A stretch of DNA of 64,000 nucleotides from Panaeolus papilionaceus (GCA_015501605.1 JADNRZ010000021.1:496001-560000), one strand, 5' to 3'. Positions 22,901-31,300 are shown, counted from the first letter of the stretch. The notes: generated from the letters alone by a model not told the origin. Numbers and translations: made by a program.

Positions 22901-25567
22901 CATCCCGATTTTATTATTTTTCATATGATACTTGCTTCGAACTTTTTAGCATAAATACCCGTCTCTTCACCTCACAATCGATTCCCTACTGCTCACCTTC
23001 TCTGCCAACACACTGCCATCGTCGCCTTCTGCTTACCGTCTAAACCATGGCTCCATTCCGCTCCCCTGGACGCTCATTTGGGCAAAATCATCATCCATAC
23101 GGCCAACGACCTCCTCCCGTCTCGCCTCGCGGCCCTCGTGCACCTTCTGTCTACGAAAAGGAACCCTACAACATCCCGGCATTCGCTCATCCCTACCTCC
23201 AAAAGATATCCGGACCGCTATTCGTCCTCAACCAGGAAAAGCGAATCCCAGGACAACTCACCACTGCTCGTCTGACGACTGCCGCTGAAGTTCACGAGAT
23301 CTGCCAGGCCAACGATGTCCTCCGCACCAACAACATACCCAAGTATATCCCCCTCTCGTACGAAGTGTTTGCCACCTGGTTCAATAAGGGTGCAGAAGAG
23401 TTCGGCTCCCCTATCCGCTTCTGCATCATTGAGCGCGCTACCTCTGTTATCCAACATCGCGACGCGGAACGTCCCAAGTGGAACCATTTCGGGATCCAGA
23501 AAGAGCACCTCGGCAACGGTATCAGCCCTCAGAGCATCGACCACAACCCTATTCGAAGGAAGCTCGTCACTAACCTGCTCTGGGATCACACGGAGGCTAC
23601 CTACGGCCACGTCGGTCACTTCGGTGGCCCACCAAACATGTTTGGAGCACCGCCCAACTACCACCACCAAAGCCAGTCTGTATACGACCCCGATCTCGAA
23701 GGCTACCACGTTCACGACACGCCTACCCACGTCCCGTATCAGTACAACCCCCCCCGGGAATCCGAATCCTCAGCATCGGGCTCGTCTTCTGGCAGCGGCT
23801 CTTACACCTATGTTCCGCCTCCGTCCGACCACCTCCCACCTAGTGCCACTCCAGCCACCCCCGGCGTTGTTCCAACTGTCACCAACGTCGCTACTACAAC
23901 CAACAACGCTACATCTGCATCCTACGCAGATGTCGTATCTAGCAGCAAAACCTCCGCCACTCGAGGACGTGCCTCTCGCGCTAAGGAGAAGCAACGCGCT
24001 ACGGATGAAGTCATCGATGGGACTGGAGACGTCTCTATGACTTGAGCTCCAAGACTAGCCTTTACCATTCCTGCAGAATGGCAGGAGGGCGTGTGTAACG
24101 GTTCGATTTTATTTTCATTTCACTTCTTCGTCATTTCTTCCCTTAGTATTATCAGTCAGAAAAGCCTCACAAAACCCCTATCCCATTCTTATCTTATCTT
24201 TCATCAGACCCCTTCGTAGACTACCAACCTCCTTTATTTGTTTATCTTTAACTTCGCTTACTCCTTGGTAGTTTTATAGTATTTGTTCTTAAACCTTATT
24301 TTAGCGTATAAATAGTCGAGTAAGAGGACTCATTGTCCTCAGTTTGAATCCATTGCGTTAAACTGTATTTTTACCGCGTGCATTTGAGCTACCCCAATTC
24401 CCGTGTGCCGTTTTAACCTCAACGTCGCCTTCGCCACCGTGAGCACGAAACGTCACATTGCTAATGCTTGGCAATAATTTCCTAGTTTATAGAAGCTCTG
24501 GACTCTAACAAATCCCTCCAAATTTCCAGCAATCAGCTCGAAGGTTTCACGCAGTCCATATCCCTCTACAGACTTATCAATGTGAAGCGTAGAAGTAATC
24601 CAGTGTATCTCATTGATGTGCCCGGATTTGCAGATACAAAGATATCAGAGATGAAGATTGTTTCAATGTTGAAGGATTGGATGAAAGAAGTAAAGTAAGT
24701 GTCCACGCCTCTATCAATGGAACGGGACGGCTAAATATGTCAATTAGGTTGTTTAATATATACCATGTTCTGTACTTCACACCTGTCAACAACCTGCGTT
24801 TGCCAGGGAGTCACCGACAGGTGCTTCGTACTTTCCAGGCTCTAACAGGTGTCAACACAGGACAAAGTATCACTGTTGTAACAACAATGTGGAATTGTGT
24901 CTGGAATGAGAATGGAAGGAAGCGGGCGGAGAGTAATTTCAATCAACTTCAGGATGAAATATGGAAGGTAGGTGTGTTGTGGATAGAACCTTACATGTTC
25001 TGACTTTTGTTTCAGGAATATGTGGACCAGGGCACAGAGATTCTCAAATTCCATAATACACAAGGATCAGCTCTGTCCATTCTGGATAAGGCCATTGATC
25101 GTGTTTCTGGACCCAATTTCACACTTGTGGGACTGGTAGACCCTGATTCAGATGTGACCCATGTTCGAGACACCTCATTTGGCCCCAACCTCTATAACAA
25201 CCTCCAGCAACGGATTCAAAACCTCAACATGGAAATCGCCAACATGGAGTCTGACTTGCATGGAGCAGTGCAACAAGATGACACACAGCTTGCTGCGATG
25301 CTTGTTCCACGACTCGACTCAGCACAGAAACTCCTTGCAACGTTCGAGCAGGAGATGCATGACTTCGGACCGCCCCCTGAAATCCGTCCAACTCGTGACA
25401 TACCACAACCCCAGATGTTACCGTCTGAACAGCCACCCTACCAGCCGGTTACCGCCCCCACACCTAATCGACCCCGCATGAACTCGCGCCGCATAGGGAT
25501 ATTTGACAGAGCCCTGAGCTCACTCAAGGGGTTAGGCAGGAAGTTCCCCAAGCGTCGCGAGGACTGA
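13929..25567 (+). CDS. P-loop GTPase-like protein, copy B, split in intron 2 by a chromovirus
   Basis: Exons: 13929-14047, 14100-14133, then, across the inserted retrotransposon, 24486-24694, 24748-24967 and 25016-25567. Summed, these give an uninterrupted 377-codon frame with the same VILILGPTGAGKST, DVPGF and TTMW motifs as copy A and a similar coiled-coil C terminus. The retrotransposon landed 38 nt after the intron-2 donor, so no coding base is lost. If the roughly 10.35-kb intron were spliced, the protein would be normal; more likely the LTR terminates or redirects the transcript. The intact frame agrees with a recent insertion. All splice sites are canonical GT-AG. Confidence 0.75.
14172..14535 (+). 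repeat. 5' LTR of the chromovirus
   Basis: The LTR is 364 bp, TGTAACGG...CGTCACA, identical by eye to 24094-24457. It contains a TATA box (TATAAATA, 14385-14392) followed by a short inverted repeat (gaggactcattgtcctc), as expected of a promoter-bearing LTR. Confidence 0.93.
14385..14392 (+). promoter_or_regulatory. TATA box in 5' LTR
   Basis: TATAAATA lies 215 bp into the LTR and 349 bp before the gag-pol ATG. It is duplicated at 24307-24314 in the 3' LTR. It is the probable core promoter for the genomic transcript. Confidence 0.6.
14741..22765 (+). CDS. Chromovirus Gag-Pol polyprotein (2674 aa, single frame)
   Basis: A continuous frame without stops. Residues about 435-600 are a Gag capsid-like domain (retrotrans_gag type), and a CCHC zinc knuckle (CFNCHQHGHLSRNC) is at 712-725. 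An unusual region of about 500 residues (830-1320) holds four diverged copies of one module. Then come the protease (LLDTGS, Asp1436), reverse transcriptase with YLDD at 1752-1755, RNase H (TDG near 1904), integrase with HHCC zinc site (about 2220-2270) and a D,D35E-type core, and a C-terminal chromodomain (about 2600-2655, AVERIES...WLSYHEVSHLP). This order defines a Ty3/gypsy chromovirus. There is no frameshift or stop between gag and pol. The next in-frame ATG (MATIDG, 14792) is an alternative start. All motifs look catalytically competent. Confidence 0.95.
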   Translation: MILARLYFTIPDAISNRMATIDGPRTRHRVAAASAAMNAQPENQTRRNTDTNEEEPGPPSRSYANVAAQPPSRPVTPSGSENETRGLMIPGTLHDTPPHQAQSQPGPRDSGLEEYQTPVRSRGRVLRYTPPDETGWGMVNRRRTRSHESPLQDGTTRAVTFITSNRFAGLPEQELPSNVDNRNRDNENLFLRNNTRDLNIERAHENLTQNQRATISRRFERVSPPEERQESEDPAPKAKGKGPDPRNWGQLQLDDYELDAETQQDLLNQIQRTKRTAQDRPGPSGIHDRIDIDDRTRGFRIPSEAPSNRSHRSNRRETVHPIQQISRDSILGRLRERETQNIPPEGGRPSQEFRDNPERVNRAHDHHRQQVPYYGPNNPGDPDDGDDDDDGWGERRRPPSPPPRRPRRRPEPAYDNYEYDDGYYPRKPIIAPQSPKAYKGEQDLDKYIRFRSEATGYCRRGRVHPQDQIEVIAPYLEGKAYNFYLSRAAANPGEWTLTDFLDGLFNYCFPRNFKSKLRSDLKHERQNRRRVWDFARDLTNKMDTVGINDLRDRINRLWDGFDEEIQAHLWRDRLNPEFSSWSDIMESAEAAENAEYVIRKKRNELGKLNNDKGTSSGRNNNAQSSQPSGNRNNRESGSNQANNGTNSRAENNPARTEQRSTPNTSGSSRNAQTSNNGQSSGSNNTGTQKTYQTPRPKMSEAEIQEHKDQGKCFNCHQHGHLSRNCTKANVMRSNNPGKPPGSNAMAVHSLEMGITNLDESPVLDSIPLSSINFNDTVDHGGSSLQGEYEYDGYYQEREGFLEPDWMAQYRESEPGKSYARNHIGDALSMQAEYVLSISQPYPGDSREICEQQGVRGRFTVVQINDMFYGIHDSVAKESLWVEKRRLEHPNFRLGRFYARYRNWQLGRPDVMRAPYATRMGDAYGIVAAYLLRDGIWSHYPNCSMDADSEDRFHVELWAQGHDTYVVMDYDRDIATLISGTHLRNEKFDLVRWYQLVLNKKRDLHKETYPLRMFERGSGTTLPPNPLSDDGSLCEYKSGEPAVDDASSAFNSSKSENTADSCESIEEMPGLQSVSNTTSEEDAEMEELDVTDMLRKEYERYKGRDVTIDNALGEAIAEALDSYAPYPGDDQFERPSVERFDVFWDEDSYQNMFIIMDHRRNQVAQLYVDHMRDNDFDIGHWYASACWGRCPNNDIDFAEEMHRWREIHPLGLSTIERRFELRIERAMVVAAMGIDPQSFNEIENPLCRFEVQRRHSCLEPSFRLSHDPVLYPSVELEIYDRCLHTRRTIRSTAIERDIFNLTAWLRSEQDESDAFLNMLVDEHPETNPFSGEAHDMINLARVVATNPHAWHRLRKSTNPLWRMKFTRKAAERTLEHRLSRNLMDELGLHLSAVQVPQNSYPAVQRNSVSTRGGNNLVPKPLVIVVKINDKPVRALLDTGSLGDFISTTLADQLKLSRIELDPPVPIQLAVQGSRSKINSSVKVNLKYQSIDEERVLNVININSYDMILGTPFIYQHQMCIGLNPARVVVGSSNSLPIDKGVNTRPVISKIDFDDPEIVEARRLLMTLAEPLCKDVADTPLPPLRAINHTIPLIDEEKVYPWRPSKCPEVFREQWAKKRADYVNTGRWEVTSAGNTVPMLLIPKPKKETPELRTVFDLRERNKNTKRFTSPLPDIDGILRRVSNKKFRSSLDLKAAYEQIRVVPEHVNRTAVTTPDGNIVSHVIQQGDCNAPATYQALMNHIFSPYIGLFMDVYLDDIIIYSDTVQDHIKHVKIIFEILKREKLYLSKDKLRFFAEELEILGHVVDSNGIRMDPHKVDSVANWKTPTNRDLLRGFLGSVGYLADNVPGVRIPMGVLSAITGDAVPFRWTFTEQRAFEDVKALVAAARDHRRKPLSYAADAKQIWMVTDGCNTGISGVISQGDDWCKADVAAFYSAKLNPAQQNYPVHEIEMLAGIETMLRHRDILQGVKFKWVTDHKGLIHLLNQKEFKSGRQARWMEKVGMFDFEIVYVPGEENILADSLSRIYSNDASGTVRARSEYTYHDVVDEDAPISSGLPMPITTGLEALAISPGEGEAEGANTRRSNRLQNVPRVDYSGRNARAQNKKNSSPTSVPVIPGERREGGSIINHEPEHAGHEEPTNADNDNSENTSLVEILNSDFGNDGQKFMKAIEPLYEKDPIFKRVLDKPEEFRNFEIINGLLYLNDRGKTLLCIPKGIINNRSTYEIVIGEAHSVLAHLGAAKTVSYLRDHVYWKDLVNHVQSYCDSCITCRRNKPDNQRPYGLLNPLKTPNYPWQSIGVDFVGPLPESCNRDGTFDSITVVIDLLSSMTHLIPSRTDYTAKQLAELMFEHVYKLHGLPEKIVSDRDVLFTSTFWSHLNKLIGPQLKMSSAYHPETDGATERANRTLVQMLRELVNNKQTDWVQRLPAIEFALNLARSDSTGFSPFFLNHGRLPRSMIWDAASNTEFPAVRNFALQRKMAIMSAHDSIIAARVKQTYDANRKRRPAPFVKGDLVYLSTKNISFPKGLARKMVPRYIGPYQITQDFGNQSFKLDLPPELKQRGVHNVFHASLLRVHVPNDDRLFPGRNFRQIMAHAKNDEELSENEWAVERIESHQGSGEDSTFKVRWKAGDATWLSYHEVSHLPCLKAYFEALGISEISDLRRGTSVGPSDDAQVVAS
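22766..23046 (+). promoter_or_regulatory. Leader or possible internal promoter of the chromovirus second ORF
   Basis: A 281-bp gap separates gag-pol from the second ORF. It is C/T-rich, with a TATA-like CATAAATACC at about 22950 and a pyrimidine-rich leader ending AACCATGG, a good start context. It may be a subgenomic promoter or a spliced leader acceptor. It could equally be simple spacer. Confidence 0.35.
23047..24045 (+). CDS. Extra ORF between pol and 3' LTR of the chromovirus (332 aa)
   Basis: A complete frame starting MAPFRSPGRS and ending 48 bp before the 3' LTR, in the position where some retroelements carry env. No signal peptide or membrane segment is seen, so it is not env-like. 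The N terminus is basic and Pro-rich. Residues about 38-185 look folded (PAYLQKISGPLFVL-type, PIRFCIIERATSVIQHRD). The tail is His/Tyr/Ser/Pro-rich, with a SYADVVSSS motif that echoes SYANVAAQ near the start of Gag, and ends basic (RGRASRAKEKQRA). I do not recognise the family. The shared SYA(N/D)V motif suggests a Gag-like or nucleic-acid-binding accessory protein, which is inference only. It is intact, in keeping with the identical LTRs. Confidence 0.8.
   Translation: MAPFRSPGRSFGQNHHPYGQRPPPVSPRGPRAPSVYEKEPYNIPAFAHPYLQKISGPLFVLNQEKRIPGQLTTARLTTAAEVHEICQANDVLRTNNIPKYIPLSYEVFATWFNKGAEEFGSPIRFCIIERATSVIQHRDAERPKWNHFGIQKEHLGNGISPQSIDHNPIRRKLVTNLLWDHTEATYGHVGHFGGPPNMFGAPPNYHHQSQSVYDPDLEGYHVHDTPTHVPYQYNPPRESESSASGSSSGSGSYTYVPPPSDHLPPSATPATPGVVPTVTNVATTTNNATSASYADVVSSSKTSATRGRASRAKEKQRATDEVIDGTGDVSMT
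24094..24457 (+). repeat. 3' LTR of the chromovirus
   Basis: 364 bp, identical by eye to the 5' LTR and followed by the TTGCT duplication (24458-24462). The preceding purine run gcaggagggcg is a candidate polypurine tract. Confidence 0.93.
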
Positions 25568-25842
25568 TATGATTGGTCCGTCTATTTTTCCCTTTTATTA
25601 TGGGCGATCTTATCGACCGCAATGAAATAGATCTTTAATATTCCACGGTCCACTTTCGTTTTCCCTTTCACTTCCTCGTATATAGCTTTTGTACTCCTAG
25701 TTCGAGCTCTTGTACGGCGTCATCTTTTCAATCTCTGATGTGAATTCTCATTATCCAATGAATGTTTGTCTGGAGTTCGTTCTCTTATTCTGTCATGTAG
25801 CGTTACGAACAATATATTTCCGACTTTGTCGTTCTCATTGTG
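25568..25842. other. 3' flank of GTPase copy B
   Basis: A/T-rich sequence after the stop codon, probably containing the poly(A) site. It passes at about 25830 (acaatatatttcc) into block D3. No gene. Confidence 0.4.
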
Positions 25843-25919
25843 AACCAGAATAGCATTTAGAGTCCTCGCACGACGGCGAGATGTGGGCGAACTCCTCACA
25901 GGGGTTTTCGTAAACCGTT

Positions 25920-26413
25920 GATGAGCACCGCACCTGTATCCCCCTATTTTTCGGTTTTTCTCCCATTTTCCGTTTATTTCTATTTGCATCAGCGCTTCGT
26001 TCACGCGCCGAGCTCTCTTGGTTTCCGAATATTTCGAACATTTTCTTTTGATTTCTATGATTTTCCATAGCTTTACATACTTAATGTACGTAGTTTACAA
26101 CCAATACAATTCTCTTTCCGCCCTCGTATTTCGTGTTTAGTCTCCGTATTTCGTCTTCGTCTTCGTCCGGTGTCCGTGTACACCTTCGTCAGCGCTTATT
26201 TTCATCATTTTCGTCGTCTTCGTCCTCCATCTTCGTCTCATTTCACCTCACACTCATCTCACCCTCCCATCTTCTTATTTCTCTCACATATCGACCCCAC
26301 GAACTCGTACCGCGCGTCCCAGCTTCCCTCTCTATCCAACCATATCATCCCCTCATCACACCTTCACCCTCATTTACCTTTCACTCAGATCTCCTCACGC
26401 GCACATCACTGTT
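25920..26413. other. 494-bp presence/absence segment with GTT at both edges
   Basis: D1 runs directly through gtaaaccgttcaaagat at about 1445-1460, while D3 has this extra segment between two GTT triplets (25917-25919 and 26411-26413). It is low-complexity, with many TTCGTC repeats at about 26150-26245. Either D3 gained an insertion with a 3-bp duplication or D1 lost the segment through GTT microhomology. No clear terminal inverted repeat is visible, so I favour deletion in D1. Confidence 0.5.
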
Positions 26414-28809
26414 CAAAGATAGGGATAAAGGGTGATTTTTACCTCGATAGGACTTGAAATGTGATTATTTGAACAGCTAACAGGGACACACGCTTCAGAT
26501 TCAGGCTCTTTCGCACTTATCACCATGTGCCCCGACGTTTGATTGAATCATAATGCGTGTTATTCCACTGTTATAGATTAATCGCCCAAGATTATATGCA
26601 TACACAACACTGTGTCGGTCTCTAAAAGTCAGGGGCGAAGTCGAAGCTACTATCATTTCATATCAATGAGGTGAAGATATGAGGGTCGCCTCCATGTCAA
26701 AGACTTGGATGTCGAAAGTAGGGCAATGGATTTGCCGCATCGCACCGAAACTCCTTCGCGTGGTGCCATAGACACGTCGAGATCGAGCTGATGCGTGATT
26801 GAGACAATGTATACTACGGCACCGTTGTCTCGACCGTGATGCTTGGAGTGAATCAGCGCCTGGCAGAATCACGTCGTCTGATCAAGAATATATTGTTCGT
26901 GAGATGTAGTGTAAGTTGAGCGTAACGCAATGATAATGTAGGCGCTCAAACACAAGAAAAGGGTCGGTACAAAACGTCACCCGACATCGATAGAGCCCCC
27001 TAGTTTTCCCCTCTGGTTCTTTTCGGAAGTGCAGTGACTTGGCAGAGTTTATGATAGGAATAATCAAGTTAAGGGCGAAAATAAGGGTGAAAAGTGAGAG
27101 GTGAAGCGCATGGTACGAGCTCGCTGCAGTCGGAATCACCACTGTCAGACATGAAACACAATGACACCGCCCGTGTGGGTGTTGAAGATTATCAACATTG
27201 GCGGTGCGTTGATCAAGGGACCTCCGTCGAGTGGTTTGGGGATGAGTAATGACACAAACGGGTCTGAAAAGGGAGGGATGAACAGAGTGGGTGAAATACA
27301 TAGGAAGAACAAGAGAGAAAGAGGAGATAAAGAACGAAGGGCGATCCAGATTATCCGGTCCAAAGACAAGGCCGGGATCGGGAGGGTAATCAAAATACCG
27401 TCGGTTCAACAAGAACATGTTGCATGAGAGCCGGCCCACACCTGGTTCGTCAATCTTCGATGTTTTACTTTATAGAGAGTATGGTACAGACGAAGTGATA
27501 TCAGCGTTAAACAGTAGTCGAAAAAGGAGAAAAGGGGTGCAATGAAAACACTCCGCCAACTGAAATGCAAGTGACGACAAAAGAGCACGATGGAGAAAGC
27601 CAGACGAACGTAATTTACCTGACTGTATAATGTCATCATATATAGGACTTTGTAATTTCTACACCTGCCATATGTCGTCGCTATTACAATCGGCGGAGAA
27701 TATGTGAGCATAGAGTGATCGAAGGCGACAACAGGATTAAACGCAAGAATGGGGATAACCAGAGGGTCAGGATGAAAAAGACAGGGAAAAAGGAGGGGAC
27801 AGGGTATCTTAGACTGCTGTAAAATTGGATAATAAAGAGAACCGGGAAACTTGTCTATGTTCAATGTAAGTGACTGAACGGTTACGGTGTTATTTTTGAG
27901 AGTTAATCATTGGTGATGTCACTTGCACATGACGTGACGTGTGGCGGTGATCACGTTTCGTTCATGACCAGCTCCCTTGGATTTGACCACGTAGGCCACA
28001 CTCAGAATCACTCACAACGGCTTTCTCGCCCCTCATCATCAGTCTTATAGATAATTCTCGATATTCTGGCACCAGGTTGCTCAGAATTGTTTGGTTGTGT
28101 CACGCCATCGTATTCTGACTAATTCTCTGAAGTTGATAGTGCGTCTCCTTTCCTTCCTCACTCTTTTCGCCCTTCATTGAATACACGTCCTTTGCTGACT
28201 ATTATCTAGATATTCATCGTTGCTGTATCTCAATCCCAACATAATGTTTACCACCGCTCTCTTTCCGCCGCCGTGTCACTTCCAGACTCAAAAACCCGAA
28301 TACTCTGAATCGTCGACGTAGAGATACCACTGTCTTGACTTCCACCCCACGTACTACCACGTCATCTGTGCACCGGTCGCATCCGGTTTCAATTCCGCCG
28401 AGGATATAATATGGAGGGTCAGTAAGAGGGAGGTGAGGATAACGGGCAGTATGTTTCTATTCTTGGTCGCGTTTCCTTTTGGTTACTTTGCTGTTGCTAT
28501 GCTCTATTCGTTTCTCATCGTTCTCTTTCGTTACTGGCCTGCTCCTTACCTCTGCGTTCATATCCATTCCTTAATTCGATCGCTGCTGTTTTTTCTTTCT
28601 TCCTTTCCATCGTGCTCGTGCGGTCAACCCGACACCATATTCACACCAACACGAGGCGACTCTAGGGTCCTAAAGCCTTGCGTCTATTATCCCACATTCA
28701 TGCGGGATGTCGTGACGCTTAACTATTCAATCTGGCCTCGTGGAGTTCTATTCATGGTCATCCTTGTTCTCAACCCTTGAACGTGCCCATTCTGGTGCGA
28801 TTAATACTA

Positions 28810-28987
28810 CAGTCGACTCTGTTATAACCGATAGGTCTTGGGAGTCACCAAAAGCTATCGGTTATGGGAGGTTATCGGTTATCACATCGGGTTTTAGGCC
28901 TTGGAAGGCAATTTGGGAGTCACCAAAAGTTATCGGATATTAGAGGTTATCGGTTATGACAGCTATCGGTTATGACAGAGTCGACTG
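28810..28987. mobile_element. 178-bp MITE, Tc1/mariner (pogo/Fot1)-type
   Basis: Terminal inverted repeats CAGTCGACTCTGTTATAACC / GGTTATGACAGAGTCGACTG are flanked by TA on both sides (28808-28809, 28988-28989). The empty site is present in D1 (attaaagttacaccctcc, about 3863) and D2 (attaaggttacacc, about 11203). The interior has repeated tatcggttat and gggagtcaccaaaa strings. The TIR start CAGTCGACTCTG and the TA target are typical of fungal pogo/Fot1 elements. It has no coding capacity. Confidence 0.9.
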
Positions 28988-29905
28988 TACACCCTCCCTC
29001 GTGTGCGAAGGACACACCCGTCAATCCGGGATCATCCTAATTCTTCTCCTGAGGTCCAGATCTTGATCTACCCAACGTTGCCGTCACGCCCCTACCCCAG
29101 TTCGCTTTCCTTCCGTTACCCTCTTATAATGTCATATTTATCTCTTCTGACATTCCATTCGCTTCTGTTGGTAGAGTATGGGGCGGCGTTCGGTCCCTGT
29201 TTTTTATGTTGGATGGAGTGGAATGGGTGGTTCTGTTGCCCGATATACAATTTCTTTCGGGTTTTCATTTCCCTGGTCGTTAACCTTCTCGCCTACCTCG
29301 AGCTTCGTGTTTCTCATTTCTATAATCTCGTGATCACGTTAACGAGAACGCTAGAATGAGGTTATTCTGTACTCGGATTCTCATTTCTTGACTTGCTGGC
29401 CATCGCAGCAGCATTTCACGGCAAACGCTGCTCCTGGGACGTTGATATGAAACTAAAATGGAATTGCCGAAGACGTTGAAGTAATGCCCTACAGCTCAGC
29501 GCGAGGTCACGGTCGTGTTGGGGTCATTGAGCTGGCTTGTGGGTTGGATGGTATTCGTTCGTTATTCCCCCCGTCTTTCTCTTCTATCGTTTCCTTCGTC
29601 ATTTTATCCTTCTGCTTCAATTTCTCTGTCAATTCGTTGGTTCTGAATCTTTCACTCTATCCCCTTCAACTCGTTCTTCACGACGCTCTTCAATACTTTC
29701 AGGAATACTGACATACTTTCGCCTCTATCCACCCAGATCGTATCACCCACCAGTAGCATCCCCCCACATCGGCTCATCCCCATATCGTCTTCCAGCCCCA
29801 GGATGGTGAACCCGCCAACCATCGGTTCGCGTTCAGACTGTCCCTCTGCCATCACGAACTGAGCCAAACCCCTTCACGTACGCTCACCAGTCCTGCCAAG
29901 ATTTT

Positions 29906-30253
29906 TTGGAATCGTTGCCACTTGGTCAGCCGAGAGGATACCTGTCCCCGATCTCCCAGAACGGCCGCAAACGCGGCTTCTCTGAGCCGGAGTTCCAGCG
30001 CGAATACGAGAGAGCTTGGGATGAGGGGGAGGATCATAGGCAAATGTATCACCCCCAACCCCCTCGTCTTAGACTCTCGCTCAATGCCGCTCCATGCCAC
30101 AGTCCTCAGTCTCCTCGTACGCCCCGTCACACTTCCACACCAAACGCGTATCAACTCTATACCTCACGCACCACCATCACGTCTTCTCGTACTACAATCG
30201 CCCCTCTCCTCATCTCACCCTTGTCACCTGCGCCTTTCAACTCCCGTTTCTGA
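29906..30253 (+). pseudogene. Relic frame in module E3 (115 aa, function unknown)
   Basis: This is the longest surviving version of a frame seen in four array copies (PISQNGRKRGF..EFQREYERAWD, then a Ser/Thr/Pro-rich tail ending in LSPAPFNSRF). In the copies at 1, 4830 and 12190 the same frame carries stops. The run of similar residues in four copies argues that it was once coding. The uneven stops and short length argue that it is now a relic, or the 3' exon of a lost gene. I do not recognise it. Confidence 0.35.
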
Positions 30254-31300
30254 AGCGAATACGCAGCAGTTGTGGGTGGCGTCATTACTGCTGCTAGGCG
30301 ATGAAGCGGGCTGGCGCAGGAGACTAGGAGGGTGGAGGGTGCGTTGGCGTTGTTGCAAACTCATAGATCGCGTCCAGGTGGGTACGGAGGGGGGCAGGGG
30401 TATGGGGAGAATCCGTCTGGGTGTGGTGAAGGAAGGGGAGCGGACGAAGATGCGGGGACGATACGGAGTCCGGTGCCGGGGACTACGATGCGTAGCGTTT
30501 CGTCGAAGCCGAGTGTGGCGAAGCGGGATGTGATAGGACAGGATAGCGTGGTGGTGTTGTGGTATGATGGGGAAGGGGGGAGGATGTGCGATTGCAGAAA
30601 CCTGTCGGGAGTTGAGGAGGTTCTTGACATTCGCTTTAGTATCGGAGAGGCCTCGCGGAACGACGTGAAAAAGAGTCGGTGTAAGGAGTGGGAGTGGGAG
30701 CGGCAAGGCGAGAGGGAGAGGAAGACGGAACGGGGAGACCAAATCACCAGCGTTTGACTCTTGAAAGACCCGAGTCGGATGGCTTCGCGTCATGTGAGAG
30801 CGCATGGAAGAGGAGTGGGTTGAATTCGTCGTTTTTCCATGGATGCGCCGCGTCGCGTTCCTTTACGAGCGCATCATGTCAACTCCCGTTTCTTTCTTGA
30901 ACATTCTTTTGATGGCGTGGAGGGGGGTGATGTTGGGTTGTCATTTATTGTGACCGAAGCGTCGGTTTCCTTCGACTTGTGTATTTTCCACATTATTTTC
31001 TCCCCCGCCTTGCGATCATCGTTCTGTTTTCGCCCCCGGTTTTTCCTCTACGAAGTGAAGTCATAGCCTGTCATCATCTCCCACTGATCTCACCTCCTCG
31101 TCCTTCAGGATATCAACGCGACATTCACAAGCGGATTAAGAAGCCTGCCGTTAAGTAGAGGTGGGATCGGTGTTGGTCGTGTGGATGTTGATACGAACCA
31201 GATTGTGACTCGGAGGGTTAGCATCGCTGGCCATTTCGCAATGTTATAGCCAGTACACATATACTCCCCTCATGTATGTCGATATCATTGCGATAGCTAA
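29941..31300 (+). repeat. Array module E3, upstream of GTPase copy C
   Basis: A fourth copy of the upstream module: relic frame, GT-rich tract (30360-30760), CT-rich tract (30960-31110), then the weakened TATA region at 31301-31316. The minus-strand frames of 128-193 aa (30224-30805) mirror the GT-rich DNA and have no preserved counterpart in the other copies, so I do not call them genes. Confidence 0.6.

Larger units (their letters stand above)
14172..24457 (+). mobile_element. Ty3/gypsy chromovirus, apparently complete and young
   Basis: Two 364-bp LTRs, identical by eye and each running TG...CA, bound a 9.56-kb interior. The 5-bp duplication TTGCT (14167-14171 and 24458-24462) flanks the element, and the empty site is visible in GTPase copy A (aggttgctgatgc). 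The interior encodes one long gag-pol frame ending in a chromodomain, and a second frame between pol and the 3' LTR. The purine-rich gcaggagggcg just before the 3' LTR may be the polypurine tract. No clear tRNA primer-binding site (TGG..) follows the 5' LTR, so self-priming or another primer is possible. It is inserted in intron 2 of GTPase copy B. Confidence 0.93.
25843..29940. repeat. Array block D3 (near-duplicate of D1)
   Basis: Matches D1 through almost its full length with about 5% difference where I compared it. It differs by an extra 494-bp piece (25920-26413) and by a 178-bp MITE. The longest relic is a minus-strand frame of 185 aa (26882-27439) that is broken in D1. The TGACG cluster recurs at 27900-27990 and a hydrophobic frame at 28433-28780. 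Frames are not conserved across all three blocks, so no gene is called. Confidence 0.65.

Noticed and set aside
23047..24045. Env-like protein in the chromovirus
   Set aside because: No signal peptide, transmembrane segment or cysteine-rich ectodomain; only the position resembles env.
26133..26435. Ser-rich 100-aa ORF as a gene
   Set aside because: It is produced by TTCGTC-type low-complexity repeats in a segment absent from the sister block D1.
30224..30805. Minus-strand open frames of 128-193 aa in the upstream module, with similar ones at 5364-5769 and 12730-12990
   Set aside because: They mirror GT-rich DNA, are Ser/Pro/Arg-rich low complexity, and are not kept in frame between the array copies.
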